Shown here: one piece after another, positions 35,759 through 45,865 of the stretch | Numbering within the stretch: the stretch's first letter is position 1 | How the letters are laid out: each line of letters starts with the position of its first letter | NCBI GenBank assembly: GCA_002439585.1 | Contig: DJOF01000023.1 | Span: 1-64,000, forward strand | Direction: 5' to 3' | DNA from: Bacteroidales bacterium UBA6445 | GTDB taxonomy: Bacteria; Bacteroidota; Bacteroidia; Bacteroidales; UBA932 | Length of the DNA stretch: 64,000 bases | The notes under the pieces: generated by a model | What the model was told of the DNA's origin: nothing | Seen by the model: only the letters and a program-made list of their open reading frames with translations | Databases searched by the model: none | Translations under genes and position numbers: made by a program

Positions 35759-36796
35759 TCAAAAAATTTCCGCCTCAGGCAGCTCAATCACATAATCTAC
35801 CGGCATGCTGAAAGCCACGTAGCCTATGCCTCCGTCAACGTTGTCAGGATACGGGATAGATGTGGACATAGACCAGTCCGCAAGATCCGAGTTATCATAC
35901 TGCCAGTTGCTCATATAAGTATAAGTATGCGATGTCATGGAGATGAGACGTACCCTTACTTGACGGTCTTCTGCAAGAGTAGCCGTATTCGAGACATAAC
36001 TATATTCGTACGTTCCCCGATAATATCTTATAAGCTGGGAGAGCAGCGTAATAGAACACCCCCTGTCAGAGAAAGAATCGTCAGAGAAAATGTTCAGATC
36101 ATTCGTGTAGTTGCTGGAATTATTTCCCGTGTCACCGATACTTATATCCTTATGGAGCATAGGATCAAGAGAATTGTCCGCACCAATGATCTCATTGGCA
36201 TATCCTATAGTCTGCCCTGTCACATACCCCTCTTCATTGCCATCTGCAGCCCATTTGACCCAAAGCCTGCCCCTGTACAGAAGCATTATCCTATATTTGT
36301 TCTTCTCCCCCACCCTATCACTTATGCGTATATCATATCTTGTCATCTTTTGCGTCATTCCGTCATCCGCAAGTCGCTCTACCATAGTAGTATCCACACG
36401 CTCGATAGACGCCGGCTGAGGAACGATACCTGTCACTGATGCTCTCTGACCGTCGGCCTCAACTTCGATACGGACCTCATCTCCGGCATGGAATACCGCT
36501 TTGAACGACATCTCACTGATTTTGGATTCCGGCCAATCTTTATAAGACCGAACTTCCGAAGAGCCGCCTACAAGGTTTCCGTTGACATAGCAGGAAAGCT
36601 TGGCTGAACTGACAGGGCGAAATTCGGAGACGTAACTCATACAGAGATATATTGTATGCAGACTGTCTTCCGCCATAAGATTACCCTGTAAGGTAAGAAG
36701 CTTCTCGGGTGCGAAGTCATCAAGATATATGTGATTTTCGCACGATAGTGTCGCCACAAATAGAGGCAGTGTTATAAGCAGCAATTTATTACTCAT
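35759..36796 (-). CDS. DUF4249-family lipoprotein
   Basis: A 345-residue lipoprotein (signal peptide ending TLSC, Cys19). The body matches DUF4249 proteins: LTLQGNLMAEDSLHTIYLCMSYVSEF near the N-terminus and DEVRIEVEADGQRASVTGIVPQP in the middle. These are predicted beta-rich partners of TonB receptors in Bacteroidetes. It starts four bases after the TonB-receptor stop, forming a two-gene unit. Probably an outer-membrane accessory that binds the receptor's substrate, which is unknown. Confidence 0.82.
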   Translation of the reverse strand: MSNKLLLITLPLFVATLSCENHIYLDDFAPEKLLTLQGNLMAEDSLHTIYLCMSYVSEFRPVSSAKLSCYVNGNLVGGSSEVRSYKDWPESKISEMSFKAVFHAGDEVRIEVEADGQRASVTGIVPQPASIERVDTTMVERLADDGMTQKMTRYDIRISDRVGEKNKYRIMLLYRGRLWVKWAADGNEEGYVTGQTIGYANEIIGADNSLDPMLHKDISIGDTGNNSSNYTNDLNIFSDDSFSDRGCSITLLSQLIRYYRGTYEYSYVSNTATLAEDRQVRVRLISMTSHTYTYMSNWQYDNSDLADWSMSTSIPYPDNVDGGIGYVAFSMPVDYVIELPEAEIF

Positions 36797-36800
36797 GTCC

Positions 36801-39269
36801 TCAGAATTTGAAAGTATAGCTGAACGAAGGAATGAATATCAGAAAAGAATATATGTCCACTGCCGGCACGAACTCTTTCTGACCAGTAGATGGATTGACC
36901 CTCTCGGATGAGTCGTCATATACAGCAAGATTGGGATTGCGCGCCCCGTATACATTGTACATGCCTACATTCCAGATCCTCTCCCCATGCTTCTTTTTCT
37001 TGTGGAAATTGACACTGATATCAAGTCGATGGGTAGGAGGCAGTCTGAAATTGTTCCTTGAAGAAACATAGTCATAATACATGAAGGACTCTCCGTCAGG
37101 AGCCATCACAGCACTCTTTCGCTCGGGTATTGTCATCCAATTGCCCGACATGAACACCCAGACCGCACTAAGGTCGATTCTCTTGCCAAGTTTCTGGTTG
37201 ACCGACAAGCAGATGTTGTGACGACGGTCGTACATAAACGGAAACCACTTACCATTGTTGATAGACCCGTCTGGAAATATCCGCTCAGACTTGGACAAAG
37301 TGTAAGAGAATGATCCTGTCGTCCGTCCCTGTGTCTTCCTCATGTACAGTTCGGCTCCATAGCTACGGCCGTTGCCCATCTCGACATTCTCCTCCCAATC
37401 AGAGCCAGACATGAATGCCATGCCACCGTCCTTGTATTCAAGGACATTAAGCGTTCTCTTGTAATATCCTTCAATGGAAAATTCCCAACCTTTCAGCCCG
37501 TTGAAATAGCCTCCCAATGATACAAGGTCTGACGTCACCGGGCGGATATCTTGAGTAATGGGCACCCACAGATCTGTCGGCAGTGTCAACACGCCTGACG
37601 AGAGCTGATGCACATACTGAGACATCCTCGAATATGCTGCCTTGCCGTACCAGCCCTTGCCGAAATCATATTTGCCTGACAGTCTCGGTTCTGGACAGAC
37701 ATAATACTTGCCTCGTACCGAGAACATACTCAGTCTGAATCCCGGAGTCAGAGAAACTCTACGGCCTACACGCATATCGTCTTCCACATACAGAGACAGT
37801 TCATCACCAGGAATGCGCCTGCTGACTGCATTTGAATAAGTAGTATCAGACACGACATCATTATCTTCATCCCTCATCCTAACCCTCTGCATATCAGGCC
37901 TATATAGGTGATGCACATACTCCGCCCCGAACTTTATCATATGTGATGGCACTGGGGTATAGTCAAAATCCGCCCGCAGACCGACATCTCGGATCCCGGA
38001 ATTATAACCGTAGCTGTAATACGACTCGGTATTCTTATTCGGAGCGGTGCGTTTGTCGTCTTGAGAAGCTTTAATAAGCATCTCGTACATATTCCAACTC
38101 GCAGATATATTGGAGAAAATATTATTGCCAAATACATGATTCCATCGCAGCACAGCAAGGGTATTACCCCAATTCATGCGGGCTTTCGTCTCTGATTCGT
38201 CATAAGTAGTATACGGGCCTTCTCCCGGAGAACCCTGTACTAATTCTTTTTCGGCAGATTTGTCTTGAAACCTGAAATAGTCACGGCCATGGTAGAAACC
38301 AAGATAAACCCTGTCAGAATTGCCAAAGTTGTGTGTAAGCTTGGCATTCAGATCGTAGAAAGCATAGTTGGCAGGACTTCCGGCCCAACGAATTATCCTG
38401 TCAAGAAGAAAAGTATGCATTCCTCTGCCACTCAAGGAAAATGTTGTATTCTCGCTGAAAAGAGGTCCTTCAAGATGCAATTTCTCGGCCAGAAGACCTG
38501 CCGATACGGAGCCGTGGAAACCTTTGACGTTGCCATCATTGGTCCGCACATCGACTATGCTCGAAGCCCTACCGCCGTATCTTGCTGGAAACGAACCTTT
38601 ATAGAATGTAACTTTCTTTATAGCTTCAGGTGTAAATACTGACAAGAGTCCGAAAAGATGGCTCACGTTATAAAGAGACGCCCCGTCAAGCATCACTAGA
38701 TTCTCATCACCCGCTCCTCCCCTGACATAGAAGCCGGACGAGCCTTCAGAACCAGGCGACACACCTGGCATCATCTGCAATGTCTTAAGTACATCCGCCT
38801 CTCCTAACAGTACCGGCATATTGCGTATCATAGTCTGAGGTACTTCAAGTGCCCCCATGTAGGTAGACTCGATTCCTGAGTCTCTGCTTGACACGACTGT
38901 TGAAGCCTTAAGCTCTAGAGATAGGTCAAGAGCAACATTGACAACGGTATCCCGAATACCCTGCAGATGCAAAGTCTGTTCGGCATAACCAACATAGGAA
39001 TAGCGTAATGTGAGCTCTCCGGAAGGCACAGTCAGAGAATAGAACCCGAATTCATTGGTAACAGCGCCTATAATCCTGTCTTGCGACAATAGCGGTACAA
39101 CACCGGCTCCGATAAGGACCTCGCCTGTAGACTTGTCTGTAACATAGCCGCTGACCGTAATATTTGAAACAGGATTGGCAGCAAAGGACAGGCAAGGGGC
39201 AAAAACAAATAAGAAAAGAGGAATAGCCGATTGCGCGAATCTAATCACCCTATATAGGAAATGCAACAT
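36801..39269 (-). CDS. TonB-dependent receptor with carboxypeptidase-like regulatory domain
   Basis: An 822-residue outer-membrane receptor with a signal peptide (cleavage near LSFAA-NP). The regulatory beta domain is VSGYVTDKSTGEVLIGAGVV. A plug (GEADVLKTLQMMPGVSPGSEGSSGFYVRGGAGDENLVMLDGASLY) and a beta-barrel ending in SFSYTFKF follow. It is not of the long SusC type. The pairing with a DUF4249 lipoprotein suggests uptake of a peptide, metal complex or other non-glycan ligand rather than starch-like sugars; this is inference. It is the first gene of its operon. Confidence 0.9.
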   Translation of the reverse strand: MLHFLYRVIRFAQSAIPLFLFVFAPCLSFAANPVSNITVSGYVTDKSTGEVLIGAGVVPLLSQDRIIGAVTNEFGFYSLTVPSGELTLRYSYVGYAEQTLHLQGIRDTVVNVALDLSLELKASTVVSSRDSGIESTYMGALEVPQTMIRNMPVLLGEADVLKTLQMMPGVSPGSEGSSGFYVRGGAGDENLVMLDGASLYNVSHLFGLLSVFTPEAIKKVTFYKGSFPARYGGRASSIVDVRTNDGNVKGFHGSVSAGLLAEKLHLEGPLFSENTTFSLSGRGMHTFLLDRIIRWAGSPANYAFYDLNAKLTHNFGNSDRVYLGFYHGRDYFRFQDKSAEKELVQGSPGEGPYTTYDESETKARMNWGNTLAVLRWNHVFGNNIFSNISASWNMYEMLIKASQDDKRTAPNKNTESYYSYGYNSGIRDVGLRADFDYTPVPSHMIKFGAEYVHHLYRPDMQRVRMRDEDNDVVSDTTYSNAVSRRIPGDELSLYVEDDMRVGRRVSLTPGFRLSMFSVRGKYYVCPEPRLSGKYDFGKGWYGKAAYSRMSQYVHQLSSGVLTLPTDLWVPITQDIRPVTSDLVSLGGYFNGLKGWEFSIEGYYKRTLNVLEYKDGGMAFMSGSDWEENVEMGNGRSYGAELYMRKTQGRTTGSFSYTLSKSERIFPDGSINNGKWFPFMYDRRHNICLSVNQKLGKRIDLSAVWVFMSGNWMTIPERKSAVMAPDGESFMYYDYVSSRNNFRLPPTHRLDISVNFHKKKKHGERIWNVGMYNVYGARNPNLAVYDDSSERVNPSTGQKEFVPAVDIYSFLIFIPSFSYTFKF

Positions 39270-39362
39270 ACGACTCAGTTTTGTCTTTGGTTATCAGTAG
39301 AGTTATAGGAAATGCACCATAACTTCATATATTATAAGGCCCATAGGAAGCCTCTAAAAAAG

Positions 39363-39435
39363 TGGAGTATAGCAGACTCGAACTGCTTACCTCAACACTG
39401 CCAGTGTTGCGCTCTACCAGATGAGCTAATACCCC
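39363..39435 (-). tRNA. tRNA-Ala (GGC)
   Basis: A 73-base tRNA with acceptor GGGGTAT/ATACTCC, D-arm AGCTCATCTGGTAGAGC, anticodon stem CAACA/TGTTG with loop CTGGCAG (anticodon GGC) and T-loop GTTCGAG. The anticodon reads GCC/GCU. It stands alone between the TonB-receptor gene and a lipoprotein gene; the rest of 39270-39568 is AT-rich spacer. Confidence 0.95.
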
Positions 39436-39447
39436 ATGTCACTTTTG

Positions 39448-39480
39448 CAAATATACAAAAGTCGAGAGCAAATATGCAAA
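39448..39480 (-). promoter_or_regulatory. Promoter of tRNA-Ala
   Basis: On the minus strand, TTTG (39480-39477), a 21-base spacer and TATATTTG (39455-39448). The tRNA begins 13 bases further on. Confidence 0.55.
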
Positions 39481-39568
39481 CCACTTTACACATTGCCCTC
39501 GACAAATTCTGTCTCTCTGACATAGTGCGCAGGCACTAGATTATCATTTTGTGATGCATATGTGCACT

Positions 39569-41353
39569 TTAAAACTTGATATTATCTTTGTTGGGTGCCA
39601 CCTTTATGACCATATCTGCACTCACGACAAATGACTTACCGAACGACACATCACCCATGTCCGGATCAGTGACGGACTCGTAATATGAGATTGTGTCACC
39701 TATTTTAACCCCTACCCAGAAAGGATTGCCATAGTCATCTGTAATATTGATATACAATGTCGTGCCAACAGGGACATCAAAACCTTCTTCACCTATCTGC
39801 TGATAGTAAGGATTGGTCTGGCAGAAGACACGATACTCGTCTTCATCATATACAGCAGACACATGAGCTACTGTACCGCTAGCAACATCCTTGAAAGAAA
39901 CACTCACATACACATCACTCGCAGGCATTGTGAATTTACCGTAGGCATTGTCCATCGTGCACTCTACACGAGTCCCGTCAATCTGACAGACACTTACCGC
40001 ATCTATTGTCTTCCCTGTGGGAACTGCTACCTGGAAGGACACCTCTTCGCCTTCAGCCCAATATGTTCCCTTATTAAAATATATCTCTTTGTCACCCGAG
40101 ACAGTAAAGCATTTAACAACCTCAGCCGTAATCTCGGCAGACTTGGCATCCTTAGGAAGGAGTACCTCTGCATAGTAAGCATACTTGTCAATGCCGTCAC
40201 CGTAAAGCACGAAGGGAAATGATTCACCGGCATCATTTTTTGCCACAGAAGGCTTGTATCCGCTCTCCACATTGACAAACAGATATACGGCCTCGCCTGG
40301 TATACCTCTATCTGTAGGCACCCCATAATAAATATCCTTGGCATCATATATCTGTGCTGAGGTTATATGAGCACTCTCCTTATAGCTGACAGGTATTTTT
40401 TCCTTAAAATCAAGATTAACCTCAACGTCTGAAGCCGGCATTGTAAATTTGACATGCGCACGTGCGATACACTCTATCTCAAGGCCTTCCACATTGGACG
40501 TAGCTCCAGATAGATAATAGCCGTCTTTGGTATAGAAAGTCGCCACGACAGTCTCTCCGTCAATAGATTCCTCAGGAAGATTATTCTGCTCCCAATCTTC
40601 AGGAATATCAGTCTTAATATACTCTGTATTCTTCCATGTTATCTTGTAGCGGGCATGCTGGCTTCCCTTTACACGCAGTACAACATCACCGGTAACATTC
40701 TGGTAATCAGGGCGGATAGAAACTTCATATACCCAATCGAGATTCTCGGAACGTCCGAAACTGCAGCCCGTCACGGAATTGACATCTTGCCATTCACCGT
40801 CACCAACTTTGAATTCAACAGACTCGATCGTGTATGCGTCAGGAGTGCGGAGATAACAGTCAAAATATTTGTATTTTCTGTCCGGATCCACACCGTAAAG
40901 CTTGACACCGTCTTCATTGTCTTCAAGCCTCATAGTAAAGCCGTCTGGTGTCATCTGCTGCTGAACGGCATAGGCGACTACGATTGCAACGGACTCGGTA
41001 TTGGGAATATTGATTTCTACCGGAAGCGTCTGGACATATTCATCCTCTGTATCAGGAAACTGCGGCACATAGATCCTATCTCCCACATGTATATGGATAT
41101 GCTCCATATGGGATGCGCTGAATCCTGACATAAGCGTAGAACCAGGTGTAAGAACAAGTGTTAGGGTGCTGCCTTTCTCAAGTTCGTCTCCGGCCACGAC
41201 ACCGTGAACCTCTCCGATAAATCCCGGAGTTAAGTTGGTGATCTCCGATACTGTCACTGTAGTCTTCTCGGGGTTGTCCTTGCCGGCATTGTCGTCACAT
41301 GCCGTAAACAGAGCACACAAGACTCCGCTCAGAAAAAATAAAGTCCGTTTCAT
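39569..41353 (-). CDS. Large hypothetical lipoprotein with InlB-B-like beta repeats
   Basis: A 594-residue lipoprotein (signal peptide ending LFTAC, Cys19). It is wholly beta-rich. A segment of the type KFTMPASDVEVNLDFK recurs (KFTMPASDVYVSVSFK), which is the hallmark of divergent InlB B-repeat or flagellin-like bacterial repeat domains. The N-terminal third has a His-rich stretch (HMEHIHIHVGD) that could bind metal. No enzyme motif is seen. It lies 264 bases downstream of the membrane AraC-type regulator on the same strand and may be its target. Surface adhesion or binding is a guess. Confidence 0.6.
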   Translation of the reverse strand: MKRTLFFLSGVLCALFTACDDNAGKDNPEKTTVTVSEITNLTPGFIGEVHGVVAGDELEKGSTLTLVLTPGSTLMSGFSASHMEHIHIHVGDRIYVPQFPDTEDEYVQTLPVEINIPNTESVAIVVAYAVQQQMTPDGFTMRLEDNEDGVKLYGVDPDRKYKYFDCYLRTPDAYTIESVEFKVGDGEWQDVNSVTGCSFGRSENLDWVYEVSIRPDYQNVTGDVVLRVKGSQHARYKITWKNTEYIKTDIPEDWEQNNLPEESIDGETVVATFYTKDGYYLSGATSNVEGLEIECIARAHVKFTMPASDVEVNLDFKEKIPVSYKESAHITSAQIYDAKDIYYGVPTDRGIPGEAVYLFVNVESGYKPSVAKNDAGESFPFVLYGDGIDKYAYYAEVLLPKDAKSAEITAEVVKCFTVSGDKEIYFNKGTYWAEGEEVSFQVAVPTGKTIDAVSVCQIDGTRVECTMDNAYGKFTMPASDVYVSVSFKDVASGTVAHVSAVYDEDEYRVFCQTNPYYQQIGEEGFDVPVGTTLYINITDDYGNPFWVGVKIGDTISYYESVTDPDMGDVSFGKSFVVSADMVIKVAPNKDNIKF

Positions 41354-41617
41354 ATTAATATAAACTATTTATAGTTCTCTTGCGTTTCATTGACATCTCA
41401 AATAGCAAATATTTTGCACCTACACCACACAGGCTGCACTGTTGTCTGTTTGGCTGCTTAATAGGCAAGCCATCAGTTTCGCTGTAAGATAACATCGCAT
41501 GATCTCGCTCTTATCTCTGACGTTAGTAAATATAGCTACCTTCGCCATTACCCCTTTTGCAAATCGCGAAAATCAACTTGTCAATATTCTAAAATATTGA
41601 TACCCTATAGTATATAT

Positions 41618-43438
41618 TCACCTGTTCTTAAGATAGAATGATCTGTATTCCGAGGGAGAAATGCTGTATTTCCGCATGAAAGCCCTGAAAAATGAAGAGT
41701 ACGATCCGAAGCCAGAGCTAAGAGCCACATCTTCAAGCGATGAAGAATCCTCGTCCGTCAGCAGATCTAGTGAATAGGCAAGTCTCAGATCCGAGATATA
41801 GGCCGCAATTGTGACACCAGCCCCTGCTTTGACTGCGTCTGCGACATATTTGTCATTTGTCCCCATAAGCTTGGACAACGACAAGCGCCCAAATGATGGC
41901 TCAGTAAACGGATGGTCCTCACGCATTTTGGACGATATCTTCCTGAAAAGGAGCATCTCCTTTGACAAGCTATCCTCAGAAGCCATCTGCAATGCGATTG
42001 CCGACTTGGTCTCATTTCGTAGATTGGAATTGATCTGTTCGAACAATGATTGGTTTTTCCTGCGGAGACGAACAGAGTAAACATTGTAGATAACAACTAT
42101 GATGGCTAACAGGAAACACAATATCAAAGAGAAACTCAACAGAGTCTGCTGGCGCTTTCTCATAGCCTCAAACTTGTCAACCTCGTACAGAGTATGTAAT
42201 TCTCCAAGTTGGCTTGCAAATAGAAAAGAGTCGGTAGAATCCTGGGCATAGCGGATATTCTGTAGATTCTCATAAGCTCTGCGCCAGTCTCCTTTTGCTG
42301 CCAGGATTTCCGTCTGCAGCTCAAGCGCTTCCATATAATACGGGAAGAGATCCTTGCGACTAAAAGCCTGCACCGACTTACCTATATATTCCAACGCCTC
42401 GTCATATCGCCCCTCATGCATGCAGTACAGGGCAAATGTCTCATTATAGGTTTCGACATCCTCACCAATTTCCGGATAAATGCAATCGGAAGCAAGGTCA
42501 AGAAATCGCTTTGCCTTTAGCATGTCCCCCATTGCCATGTAATTGCGTGATAGATAACTTCGGATATACAGTCTCATACTCCGACGGTTGACTTCTTCTC
42601 CGTTATTATCTTCTATGAACTTCGCGAGAAGCATGTCAGCCGTATTACAACTTTTAATGGATTCCTGATAGCGGCCAAGTGAATTCTGGAAAGACAGAAG
42701 CTCCAGATAGGCCTTAATTTTGTCTATTTCAGGAAATTTGTCCCCGAGTTCAGTCATTAGGTCAATACTCTTCTCTAAAGCTCCGGCAGCCTCATACGAC
42801 CTATTTGTAGCAGTATATATCAAGCCCAGGGAGAAATTGGCATAGGCTTCCATATACCGTCTTGCCTCATCGGGCTTACCCTGTAGTGGTAAAGAACTCT
42901 GCCTTCCGCCCAAGACAGAAATAGAAAAATCATTTGCTGCAACCGACCCTTTGAGCATCTTATCAACCATTGAAAGGGCCGTCTGTACGCGTCCTTCATC
43001 AATATAACGCTTGATAATAATGTGGTCAACATTTACCGCCCTTATATCATGGGCATCGACCATCAGCTCTCTTGTACGGCGTGCATATTCATCAAAAACA
43101 GGTGAACTCTCATATTTCGCATAATGCTCCAATCTCACAAGGCTCACGGTTCGCACCAACTGCTTGTCTCCAGCAGCCTCGGCACATCTTCCTGCAGAAT
43201 CAAGATATGCAAGCTCCCGCTCGCTGTCCCTAAACAATTCCGCAAGTTTCATATAGGCAGCAGCATCAGCTTCATTGTCCTCGCCGCATACCAATGCAAG
43301 CAGAATCCTCTCCTCCGTCCATACACTATCCGGAAATGCCGAATCAGGCTTCTTCGCAAAGACACAGAAAGTCATGAATATCAGCACCATGACAGAGAAT
43401 GTCCGTTTTGAGGCTCTTGTATGGAATGCAACTGTCAT
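41618..43438 (-). CDS. TPR sensor with transmembrane helix and AraC-type DNA-binding domain
   Basis: A 606-residue one-component membrane regulator. Signal-like N-terminus, then tetratricopeptide-type helices at about 40-420 (YMKLAELFRDSERELAYLDSAG; ALEYIGKSVQAFSRK). One transmembrane helix follows near 432-453 (LLSFSLILCFLLAIIVVIYNV), then a coiled linker. The C-terminal AraC HTH is at about 510-600 (ISDLRLAYSLDLLTDEDSSSLEDVALSSGFGSYSSFFRAFMRKYSISPSEYR). It links a periplasmic TPR domain directly to DNA binding. A possible target is the adjacent lipoprotein gene. It is 15 bases after the DeoR-type gene and may be cotranscribed. Confidence 0.85.
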   Translation of the reverse strand: MTVAFHTRASKRTFSVMVLIFMTFCVFAKKPDSAFPDSVWTEERILLALVCGEDNEADAAAYMKLAELFRDSERELAYLDSAGRCAEAAGDKQLVRTVSLVRLEHYAKYESSPVFDEYARRTRELMVDAHDIRAVNVDHIIIKRYIDEGRVQTALSMVDKMLKGSVAANDFSISVLGGRQSSLPLQGKPDEARRYMEAYANFSLGLIYTATNRSYEAAGALEKSIDLMTELGDKFPEIDKIKAYLELLSFQNSLGRYQESIKSCNTADMLLAKFIEDNNGEEVNRRSMRLYIRSYLSRNYMAMGDMLKAKRFLDLASDCIYPEIGEDVETYNETFALYCMHEGRYDEALEYIGKSVQAFSRKDLFPYYMEALELQTEILAAKGDWRRAYENLQNIRYAQDSTDSFLFASQLGELHTLYEVDKFEAMRKRQQTLLSFSLILCFLLAIIVVIYNVYSVRLRRKNQSLFEQINSNLRNETKSAIALQMASEDSLSKEMLLFRKISSKMREDHPFTEPSFGRLSLSKLMGTNDKYVADAVKAGAGVTIAAYISDLRLAYSLDLLTDEDSSSLEDVALSSGFGSYSSFFRAFMRKYSISPSEYRSFYLKNR

Positions 43439-43453
43439 ATCAGACTGAACATA

Positions 43454-44224
43454 TCATAGAGTACTAATTATAATCTGTACTCCAGCATCTTCGATCTTGT
43501 TCTTGAGAGTGTCCGGTATACCTGGATCTGTAATGATGATATCCACATCTTCAATATTTCCTATCTTACCGAAGCCACGGCGGCCGAACTTGGAAGAATC
43601 CGTAAGCAATACTGTCTGTGAAGCAGCCTTCATCATGGCATTGGTAAACTCTGCTTCCTCGATAGTCGCACACGTAATCCCTGAGGCCAAATCAATGCCG
43701 TCACAACCTATGAAAAGTTTTGAACAGCTCATATTGCGAAGCCCATCAACCGCATATTGTCCCCTTACCGAGACTGAATTCTTGTAGAGTGCGCCACCGA
43801 GTATAAACACATCTACATTGGGTCTGTCTCTAAGTAGAACCGCTATTCCAAGAGACGGGGTAACGACATTGAGCATCCCGTCAGGCTCAAGTATATTCGC
43901 GAAGGCTGTTACTGTCGACCCTGAAGCCAGGATTATCGCATCATCAGGCTTCACAAGAGTCTGCGCTACAGAGGCTATGGCCTTCTTCTCCATTATATTG
44001 CGAGAAGCCTTCTCATCAATACTGATATTGGCGACATGAGGCTTAACTGGAGACGCGCTACCGTGTGTACGGTAAAGGACTCCCTGACTTTCTAAGATTC
44101 TGAGATCCTTTCTTATAGTCGCTCCTGTCACGGCCAGTTGCTCGGCAAGATCCTGCACTTTTACGAACCCGTTGCTCACCAACTGTTCTATTATATATTT
44201 GTGCCTTTCAGCTATGCTTGTCAT
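43454..44224 (-). CDS. DeoR/GlpR-family sugar-phosphate-responsive repressor
   Basis: A 256-residue DeoR-type regulator. The N-terminal HTH is ERHKYIIEQLVSNGFVKVQDLAEQLAVTGATIRKDLRILESQGVLYRTHGSA, the family signature. The DeoRC sensor domain includes DDAIILASGSTVTAFANIL and KLFIGCDGIDLASGITCATIEEAEF, the phosphosugar-isomerase-like fold. It normally represses sugar-catabolic genes and is relieved by a sugar phosphate; the target is not obvious here. ATG at 44224 is chosen because the HTH begins directly after it. It is divergent from nhaA. Confidence 0.88.
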   Translation of the reverse strand: MTSIAERHKYIIEQLVSNGFVKVQDLAEQLAVTGATIRKDLRILESQGVLYRTHGSASPVKPHVANISIDEKASRNIMEKKAIASVAQTLVKPDDAIILASGSTVTAFANILEPDGMLNVVTPSLGIAVLLRDRPNVDVFILGGALYKNSVSVRGQYAVDGLRNMSCSKLFIGCDGIDLASGITCATIEEAEFTNAMMKAASQTVLLTDSSKFGRRGFGKIGNIEDVDIIITDPGIPDTLKNKIEDAGVQIIISTL

Positions 44225-44365
44225 AATCGAAGTAGTGTTACGTCTTTGCCTCGCAAATATAGTGAATGTTGAGCGCATGACAATGCACGGGCGTTGTGAA
44301 GCAAATTTGCCTGAACGGATTTGAATGCCTAATTTAGCATATTAAAACCACTGGAAAATTAGGAT

Positions 44366-45769
44366 ATGCGACTTTTCTCGATGTACGGATGGATCCGCAC
44401 GCACCACAGCATCGATTCAGGACTTCACCGTTTTGCCTCACGCCCATGGGCAGGAGGCGCGGTACTACTCATCTGCGTCATTGCAGCCATGCTTCTGTCC
44501 AACCTTCCGGTGACGAAAGAATACTACCATTATCTTCTGCATACTGACATTTTCCTTGTAATAGGGGCCGGTGACGGCTTTGCGAATTGGACATTTCCTC
44601 AGGACATGACCATAGAGAAATTCATCAACGATGCTCTGATGGTTCTGTTTTTCTTCACCGTTGGACTCGAGATCAAGAGGGAGATTGCCTGCGGACAACT
44701 TTCTACATTCAGGAAAGCAGCCCTTCCGGTACTCGCCGCCATAGGAGGCATGATAGTCCCGGCTATAATCTTTTCCTGTTTCAATATGGGCACTCCCGCA
44801 GAGAAAGGATGGGGGATTCCGACCGCAACAGACATCGCTTTTGCAATCGGTATACTTACAATGCTTGGCAATAGGGTTCCAGTGTCACTCAAGATTTTTC
44901 TGACAGCGCTTGCAATTGCTGACGATCTCGGGGCTATTGTCGTGATCGCCCTTTTCTATGGAGGGAATCTAAATCTCGACCTTCTTGCGATCGCGATTGC
45001 CATAATGACTATCGTCTACCTATTCAACAGGATGGGAGAGAAGAGGCTTGCCTTCTATTTGATACCTGGGATCATTGTATGGGCTTTGTTCTACTATTCG
45101 GGAGTGCATTCTACCTTATCTGGAGTGGCCATGGCGATGCTCATACCCATGGATGCTCGGTATTCCAAGGAATATTATCTGCACAAGATGAAATGGATCA
45201 ACAACCGGCTTCTCGAATCGGGGGTCAACATCGAAAAGGGCATATCACCGACAGACTTTCCTAATGATGAGCACAGGTATTGGATGCGCCAAAAGAAGCG
45301 CGTTGCCAGTGGAGCTATAGGCTTGAGCTATAGGCTTGAAAGTGCATTGTCCCCATATGTTACTTTCATCGTGATGCCCGTTTTTGCATTGGCAAATGCC
45401 GGGGTTGAGATCAGTTCGCTTTCGTACCTCAACATTTTTCATTCTTCACCAGAGACGGGGGCATTAGGAGTAGGTATTTTCTTCGGCCTTGTATTAGGCA
45501 AGCCTATAGGGATTTTCCTATCGAGTTTCATTGCCGTGAAACTGAGGTTGGCCGAAATTCCGGAGCACAGCAGTTGGACAATGCTATTTGCCGTTGCCTG
45601 CTTGGGAGGAATCGGTTTCACCATGTCTATATTTGTCGATGCGCTCGCCTTCTCAGCCCCTGAAATGATAGATAGGGGCAAGATTGCCGTACTGATGGGA
45701 TCTGTGACAGCCGCCATTCTCGGAAGCCTACTTATCCTCTTGCTATCCAAAAGAGGCACAGACGATTGA
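44366..45769 (+). CDS. nhaA: Na+/H+ antiporter NhaA
   Basis: A 467-residue inner-membrane antiporter. The Asp-Asp pair in ALAIADDLGAIVVIALFYGG is the proton/sodium-binding site, and the TATDIAFAIGILTMLG unwound-helix motif precedes it. About 12 hydrophobic segments are visible. A soluble loop (about 275-320, WINNRLLESGVNIEKGI...HRYWMRQKKR) makes it longer than the E. coli protein (388). It exchanges sodium for protons for pH and salt homeostasis. It is divergent from the DeoR-type gene and convergent with pfkA. Confidence 0.95.
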   Translation: MRLFSMYGWIRTHHSIDSGLHRFASRPWAGGAVLLICVIAAMLLSNLPVTKEYYHYLLHTDIFLVIGAGDGFANWTFPQDMTIEKFINDALMVLFFFTVGLEIKREIACGQLSTFRKAALPVLAAIGGMIVPAIIFSCFNMGTPAEKGWGIPTATDIAFAIGILTMLGNRVPVSLKIFLTALAIADDLGAIVVIALFYGGNLNLDLLAIAIAIMTIVYLFNRMGEKRLAFYLIPGIIVWALFYYSGVHSTLSGVAMAMLIPMDARYSKEYYLHKMKWINNRLLESGVNIEKGISPTDFPNDEHRYWMRQKKRVASGAIGLSYRLESALSPYVTFIVMPVFALANAGVEISSLSYLNIFHSSPETGALGVGIFFGLVLGKPIGIFLSSFIAVKLRLAEIPEHSSWTMLFAVACLGGIGFTMSIFVDALAFSAPEMIDRGKIAVLMGSVTAAILGSLLILLLSKRGTDD

Positions 45770-45865
45770 AACCGCCTATGCCTCTTATATCACTAATGTC
45801 TTAGCTTATCTGTCTTGACAACGAGATTTATCCTGTCAACTAATATAGAAGGGACTGTAAGCACT

